DNA of 25,774 bases from Stenocarpella maydis (Eukaryota; Ascomycota; Sordariomycetes; Diaporthales; Diaporthaceae). Positions 20,301 to 25,774 of the stretch are shown here, in pieces (positions within the stretch are counted from its first letter, which is position 1; each line of letters opens with the position of its first letter). The stretch covers positions 1-25,774 of the forward strand of contig NQMI01000275.1 in assembly GCA_002270565.1 (NCBI GenBank), in the 5' to 3' direction. The notes below the pieces were generated by a model. That model ran no database searches, had not been told where the DNA came from, and was given only the letters and a program-made list of their open reading frames with translations. The translations under genes and the position numbers were made by a program.

Positions 20301-23300
20301 TCAAGCGTAATTCAACTCCGGGTTCGCCCTGAAATTACACCGGCACCGGCACTCCGGGACAGGGCACTCATTATGCCGCCCAAACCACTGCCTTGCGTGG
20401 TCCAGGTGCAGGACATGCTCGCATTTAAGGCAGAAGGTAGGGAACCGCGAGGCCAACTTCGTCGCCTCCGGGTCCGCCGCAGCCGCCGGTGTGTCTGACC
20501 TTGGGATCCCCACAACCTCGAGGCAGACGACGCACCGCGGGAGGTGCCTCTTGCAGTTGGGGCACGCAATGCCCGGCGTCGCCATCTTCTCGTTGTACGG
20601 GTTGCTAACAACGCCTCGGCCGTTGTGGAAAGGCCCCGGGATGGACGAGGACGCTGGGCCGGTCAGGGGCCCCGCTGGCGAGGTGTGGAGGAGCGAGGTC
20701 TCGGCGTCGCAGTAGACGCAGCGCAGCGCAATCTGCCGTGAGGGAGGCTTGATAGTCGGGCGCCCGTCGCGCCTGCTGCGCTTGGTGCTCTCGACCTCGA
20801 ACTTAGTGCGCTGGTAGAAGGCCTTGTGGCGTTGAAGGTACGCGCGGTAGGCGTTGCGCCATGCCGTGCACCTATAGTCGTCTATGTAGCGTGGCGCGCA
20901 GAACGACATTATGAGAGTGGCAGTTTGTATATCGTGGAAATTTTCAACGTATTTGGCCAGGATGTCAACCATCTTCCCCGTAATCCCTGTCAGGACGATA
21001 CCCTCGATGTCGCCCTCATTGATGGCCTCTTCGACCTCGGCGGCGAGCCACCGGGTCAGTTGGTCGTCATCGAAGTTGCGCACAGCTACAAATGTGCGGT
21101 CGCGCAGAGGCAGAGATCGTTGGTTTGCTATGGTCGCCCAGTCACCTGTTGCAATGTACGATGAGATTGCCCGGAGGTAGGGGTCGGTCTTTGCAGCGAC
21201 TGACTCATCAAAGTCCAGCTGCTCTGCAGCAACGTCCCGGTCGCCCTTGCTGGCAAGCTGAAGGGCGAGTGAAACGAAAAGAAGCTCAGGGTGTGCTTTG
21301 CTGGCGTCTTTGAGTATCCGCACTGCCCCTTCTGTGTCACCCCTGAAAAGAGAGTGGGCAGTCATCCTGGTATACCACAGAGATGCTTTCTCAATGCTCT
21401 TCCCACCTACGTCTACGGTGTCTTCTTCAACAGCAGACGCCCCCCATATGCAGATGTCCAGCATCAACTGGCGATGGTAGGGCTTCATTGTATCGGCACC
21501 ATCAAAGCTGTGGAGCCCACGTCGTTTGCATATGCCATTGATGCAACGCTGCCAGATGGCTGTGCCGACATGTGGTGCTCCCTCGGCAATCCTTGAGCTC
21601 GGTCTCTCACCTGGAATATGTCAGTCGAGTCCACCTTGCGCTTTCTGCCAGATATTCCTACCGAGATTTTCCGTCCAGACCGTATTGACACCCAGGTAAC
21701 TGAGGTCTAAGGGATGCGACATCATCCCGCCATCTTCACAGGCTTGCTCGGCACCTTGAGTGGAATCAGCGATCTGAGGCGGTCATCTAAATAGAGTACA
21801 AGCAAAATTACCTTCTATCCAACCCCAAACCCCCTTCAGCCAAGGGTCATCTGCGACGACTGCACGATTGACACGGCAATCAAAAAGGTACTTTTCCTTT
21901 GCCCTCAGAAGCATGACGTGGTCCAAGACGACTTGAGCGGCTTTTGGGAAACCAGTGAGTTCTGTTGTAGATCCAAGGAGGCTTTCGTGGAGAGAACGAT
22001 TCGAGGAACCTGGGGATGGATCTATGGAAATCCCGCTGAGTTTTGTCAATTGTGTGTCAGAGTTGGACCCTCTTGAGCGGGTGGTGCTCTGAATGTATGC
22101 CCTCAATGCTTGTAGCTTCTCTGCGACAGTTTTTGCACCCACAAAAGACTCGGGAAGAGGTACGGTGCTCGCCGACTCGTCTACCAAGAGGTCATCTTCC
22201 GGAGCGTAGGTCTTGAGGGCTTCTTCAGCGATAGCATCAACATCGGCCTTTTCGGGGCCAAAGATGGGGATGTCGGAAAGCGCGTTTTCCACAAAGAAAG
22301 GCCCTAACGTGTCGATAGTCTGACTCGTATCAAACTTCATGATGCTGTGATACGAACTCCCCCCTGTTCTCAGGTAAGTAAGCCTAGGCGAATGAGCTGG
22401 AGGGTGTAATATATCATACCTGCAAGGCCTCTATACGGCGCCTGCCATGGGGTCAGCTTATATGGGTATGTTCTAGTGAAAGCTGGCACCTCGAGGATCT
22501 CGAATGCCCCATTTGCGCGGAGCACAAGGAGTCTAGGCCGAAGTGCAGCAGACGGCATGGTCAGCCAGTCGAACGAAACGATTCGCTCATTCTTCCGATC
22601 GACTTCCGAATAGAAATTGTCCATCTCGTTTGATTTTCTAACCTGCAGTAGCTGGGGGCTTTCTGATTCCGCGTCTGTGGATGGATACTCGGCTGGCTGC
22701 GTAGAAAAAACCTTTAACTGACCCAAGCGGGACAGTACAGCTAGCATGCCCCTGTGATCGCGGCAGTAGGCAAGCTTGCGAATGAAAGAATTCCTGTCAG
22801 TTCTGGCCTGGGGATCGTTTTCTATGTCCACGGCCCTGTCGAGCTTCAAGGCGCCGCCGAAGGGCATATCATCAGCATCCACGGCCTCCAGATACGACGG
22901 GGAGGCCACATTGCGGCTGAGTGCTCTTCGATCCCAGACCATGACCCCGGGGGAGTCTAAGGCGGAGGAGGCAAAGTAGTTTTGATCTGCGTAGTCGATT
23001 GCAAGGTTGTTATTGTTTTTGGTCTGAAAGGTGACAACGGCCTCGTTCCCCTCTGTGCTCTGGATTAGCTGGCATCCTGCAGACGGAGTCGAGGGGTAAA
23101 GAACCTCGAAGATCATGAAGCCGCAAGCCAGAGCCCTTGATACCGACCACCAGTGTCTGAGGGTTGTCCTCGAAGAACTTGATGCTCGAGATGGAAGCAT
23201 TGTGCTCGAGCCGCTTCCAAGGTTCTCTGGACGGCTCTGTGGTGGCAGAAAAGCCCGACCCGGAGGCATGGATACCGGAGAGGCGGTTGACGTCCCATAT

Positions 23301-23684
23301 GTGCAGGCATTGATCATTGCGAACCCTATCGAGGCCGACGGCAAGCAGGCCGGTGGTGTTGAACGCAACAGCCAGGCAGGTTCGCGCCACCTTAAGGCCC
23401 AATTCCATGTAGGCATTAGAGCTGTCGTCAACCCTTAGCAGGTTGACGATACCGGTAGATGTGCCGACTGCGACCAAGCCTGGTGTTGTGGGCGACCAGT
23501 CGTAAGTGGTCAAGGGCGGCACATCGTCGTGTTGTGAGACCTTCCGGTAGTCGAAGCGCCCGCGGTGGGCACGGCCGACGGGCTCATAGAGCTGGACCAC
23601 CCTGTGCTGTAGGTTGATGTGAAGAAAAGAGTCACGACTCGCGTTTGGCGACCACTTCAGCAACCCGGGCTCGGGACGATCCAT
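20301..23684 (-). CDS. SEA4: Sea4/Mio (MIOS), SEA/GATOR2 complex subunit (five exons, 1055 aa)
   Basis: WD40 protein of the SEA complex (SEACAT in yeast, GATOR2 in animals), acting at the vacuole/lysosome membrane upstream of TORC1 in amino-acid sensing, with Seh1, Sec13 and the Sea2/Sea3 (WDR24/WDR59) subunits. Exons on the - strand: 23684-23105, 23052-22420, 22363-21812, 21754-21662, 21610-20301. The four introns are 51-57 bases and all are phase 1. The first has a weak donor (GTTCTT). Residues 1-400 form the WD40 propeller ('YDWSPTTPGLVAVG', 'NYFASSALDSPGVMVWDRR'). The helical middle includes 'WQRCINGICKRRGL...FDG' just before Met661. The C-terminal zinc domain has C917/C920, C969/C972, C979/C982, C1013/C1016, H1018, H1021, H1024 and C1035/C1040/C1042/C1044, as expected for Mio. 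The start MDRPEPGLLKWSP is the usual beginning just before the first blade. All joins restore conserved sequence. It is divergent from EFG1. Confidence 0.93.
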
Positions 23685-24210
23685 CGCTGCGGCGTTTGAA
23701 GGGCCTTGGGCGGCGGCAAAGGCCCGTCTTATACGCGCCCGATGGCGACAGACGCGGTCCGCTGGGTATACAACAGCTCACGTAAGCCTGTGCTTGGGGT
23801 GCGCATCCAGTCTAGGGCGTCAAAATCTGTCCGCGTGTGCGTAAACCTAACATATGGGGCATTGTATCGAGGGCAAGAAGCCCGAGGGAGTCGAATGACG
23901 AGGTATAGAAAGGATTGCTAGAGACATGCGAAGGAGCATGTCTGCCGCAGAGAGGCGGGCAGTACAAAGTGTGGTATGGTATGTAGTGTACCCCAACAAC
24001 CCGTACCCACATTTCAGGGATGAAGAGCTGAGTGCAACGGACCCCAAATCCAAATATCCCCAGCCCAGGCCAGCCCAGGCCAGCCCCGTCTCCATTGAAA
24101 ACTTTCGACAGCCGGACGATCTCGGCAAGACATTGGGATATCGTGCAGTGCCTGCTTCTCTCAAGACTGCCGCCGCCGCCGCCACCAAGACACTCTGTCG
24201 AACCTCCAGC
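23685..24210. promoter_or_regulatory. Shared divergent promoter region of MIOS and EFG1
   Basis: These 526 bases separate the two start codons and must hold both promoters. Visible are two tandem copies of CAGCCCAGGC (24061-24080) with a partial third, and a stretch rich in GGTATG/GTAGTGTACC. I did not find clear PAC or RRPE ribosome-biogenesis motifs. An ATG at 23926 is in frame with EFG1 with no stop before 24211. Confidence 0.7.
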
Positions 24211-25167
24211 ATGGGCTCCAAACGCCCCCATTCCGAGGTTGACGGCGCATCTTCGCGACACAGTGCACCGAACAAGAGACCGAAACCACACTTTCAGAGC
24301 CACAAACCAGCCGCCCATGGCAACTCGGCACAGCCCGGCGGTTCCCTGCACGAGGTCAAGAGACGGGCGCGGAACATCGAGCGGCGCTTCGCAAAAGGCG
24401 ATGATCTCCCAGCAGATGTCAAGCAGAAACTCGAGCGCGAGCTCGTGCAGTGCAAAGCGCAGGTAGGCGATATCATGCACAAAAAGAGACGGCACGACAT
24501 GATCTCCAAGTACCACAAGGTCCGCTTCTTTGGTACGTATTCCTCCCTCTGTGCCCCTGCAGTACGAACCTAGTAATGGGTATAAATAGCTAACTCGCCT
24601 CGCACAGAGAGGAAGAAGGCAGAGAGGCTGCGCAAGAAGCTGAAGAAGCAGGCCGAGGAGGCTACCGACCCGGAGGAGAAGGCCAGCATCGAGGCTGATC
24701 TGCACATCGCCGACGTCGACTACCACTACACCAGATACTTCCCGTTCATGGAGCGATATGAGAGTCTGTACACTGCACCGGAAAACTCAAAGGATGATGA
24801 GAAGGACGATCAGCCCGCTGCGATCCGGGCCTTGCATGCTGAGCGGCCGCCCATGTGGAAGGTCGTCGAGGAGGCGATGAGGAACGGCCAGGCCGCGTTG
24901 GAGGAGCTGCAGGAGCGCCGGCCGGAGAATCCGCAACAACACCAGCCAGAGAAACAAAAGCCAAAGGCAGTGAAAGAGAAGCCGGCTCGGCCCTTGAGAC
25001 CCAGCCCTGTGGTCAAACCTGTCCCCGCGCCTGCGGAAGAGGAGTCGGGGGAGCCAGAACGAATACCCAAGGTAGAGGGCAATCGCCGAATGAGACGCGC
25101 CAAGGGGATATTCAACGACAAAGGGCCAGCTGGCAGTGACGAGAACGGGGAGGGTTACTTTGACTAA
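24211..25167 (+). CDS. EFG1: rRNA-processing protein Efg1 (two exons, 293 aa)
   Basis: Nucleolar protein needed for early pre-rRNA processing of the small subunit, part of the 90S/SSU processome set in yeast. Exons: 24211-24532 and 24608-25167. The 75-base intron has donor GTACGT and branch GCTAAC and joins 'KVRFF' to 'ERKKAERLRKKLKK' in phase 1. The Efg1 domain runs from about 46 to 165, beginning 'LHEVKRRARNIERRF', with a long charged coiled coil and the signature 'HYTRYFPFMERYESLY'. The N-terminus is basic and short. The C-terminal third is Lys/Pro/Glu-rich and ends EGYFD. The start at 24211 ('MGSKRPHSEVDG') gives the usual fungal N-terminus. An in-frame ATG at 23926 would add 95 residues, so the start is likely but not proven. 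The neighbour MIOS is divergent. Confidence 0.93.
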
Positions 25168-25774
25168 TCTAGCATCCTTCTGGCGTTCCAGTCTGCTTTG
25201 GCATGAGGGGCACTTCAGCATGATACCCACGCACATTGCGCATGGCATTTATATGCGTCACTTGGAAGCCTCCCATGCTGCCCTGCGGCATGTCAACTGT
25301 TGCAAGCATAACTCTCGTGATGTCACAATAAGATTTGAGTCCCACCGGGCACCTATCTCAGTATTTAGGTAGTCATGGCTGCCAGGGCAACGATATGGTG
25401 TTAGGTCCTCCTACACAGCACACAAAATGTGACGGAGTACCTAGATACATACATACATACTTACTTGCCTGCTGGGGTTGCATACACCGCAACTCGACTC
25501 CTACTGAGGCCCCCGAAAAGACCCATGGAACAGCCGACCATGTAAAATACACCCCGGTACTGGCCCAGAAAACTCTCCCCTTAATAAGGGGCCCGAAAAT
25601 AGCACAATCCCCCTCTTTTCCTTTGTCAGGCGAAACGGAGGTATCCAATCCTCCCGTCAGAGATGCTGTATGGGCAGCGTGCTAGATACTCTGAAGGATA
25701 CTCGAGTAATCGGTAAAGGATTGAGCAGGTAGCCAAATGACGTTAATACTACACACACACACACACACACATAC
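25168..25774. other. 3' flank of EFG1, no gene seen
   Basis: No coding signal. It contains an ATAC tandem at 25445-25460 and an AC dinucleotide run of ten units at 25751-25770, near the window edge. The first 100-200 bases are probably the EFG1 3' untranslated region. Confidence 0.55.
25751..25770. repeat. AC dinucleotide microsatellite
   Basis: Ten AC units lie at the window's right edge. An ATAC tetranucleotide run lies 290 bases before it (25445-25460). Confidence 0.85.

Overview
The window reads as nuclear DNA of a filamentous ascomycete (Pezizomycotina, most likely a Sordariomycete). It is GC-rich. Its introns are short, mostly 51-75 bases, with GT...AG ends and CTGAC/CTAAC-type branch sites. 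Its regulatory proteins carry long Gln/Asn/Pro/Ser-rich tracts. The protein families present (Rua1_C regulator, PHD-finger protein, Sea4/Mio, Efg1) fit this. Nothing bacterial, viral or organellar was recognised.

Four spliced protein-coding genes are supported. (1) 7409-9649, + strand: a transcription regulator with a C-terminal Rua1_C (former DUF4451) Cys/His domain, 690 aa in four exons. It has a clear 5'-leader intron upstream. (2) 15951-18929, + strand: a disordered nuclear-type protein ending in a PHD finger, 867 aa in three exons. The last intron cuts a zinc-ligand Cys codon. (3) 20301-23684, - strand: the Sea4/Mio (MIOS) WD40 subunit of the SEA/GATOR2 complex, 1055 aa in five exons. 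(4) 24211-25167, + strand: the rRNA-processing protein Efg1, 293 aa in two exons. Each joined reading frame closes on a whole number of codons.

Layout: about 7.4 kb without a recognisable gene, then the Rua1-like gene, then about 6.3 kb again without a supported gene. This second stretch holds G-runs, tetranucleotide repeats, a 144-base compound triplet repeat and a hairpin. The PHD gene and MIOS follow, converging across a 1.37 kb spacer. MIOS and EFG1 are divergent, separated by 526 bases. The large empty flanks around the regulator gene are typical of developmentally controlled fungal transcription-factor loci.

Functionally the four genes are not a cluster for one pathway. The one suggestive pairing is MIOS (amino-acid signalling to TORC1) head-to-head with EFG1 (ribosome biogenesis, a classic TORC1 output). 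No tRNA, rRNA, CRISPR, intact transposon or secondary-metabolite gene was found. I see no convincing new multi-gene system. The most interesting items are gene-architecture features: an intron holding every upstream ATG of the regulator, a PHD finger that depends on splicing and lacks its usual tryptophan, and the divergent MIOS-EFG1 pair.
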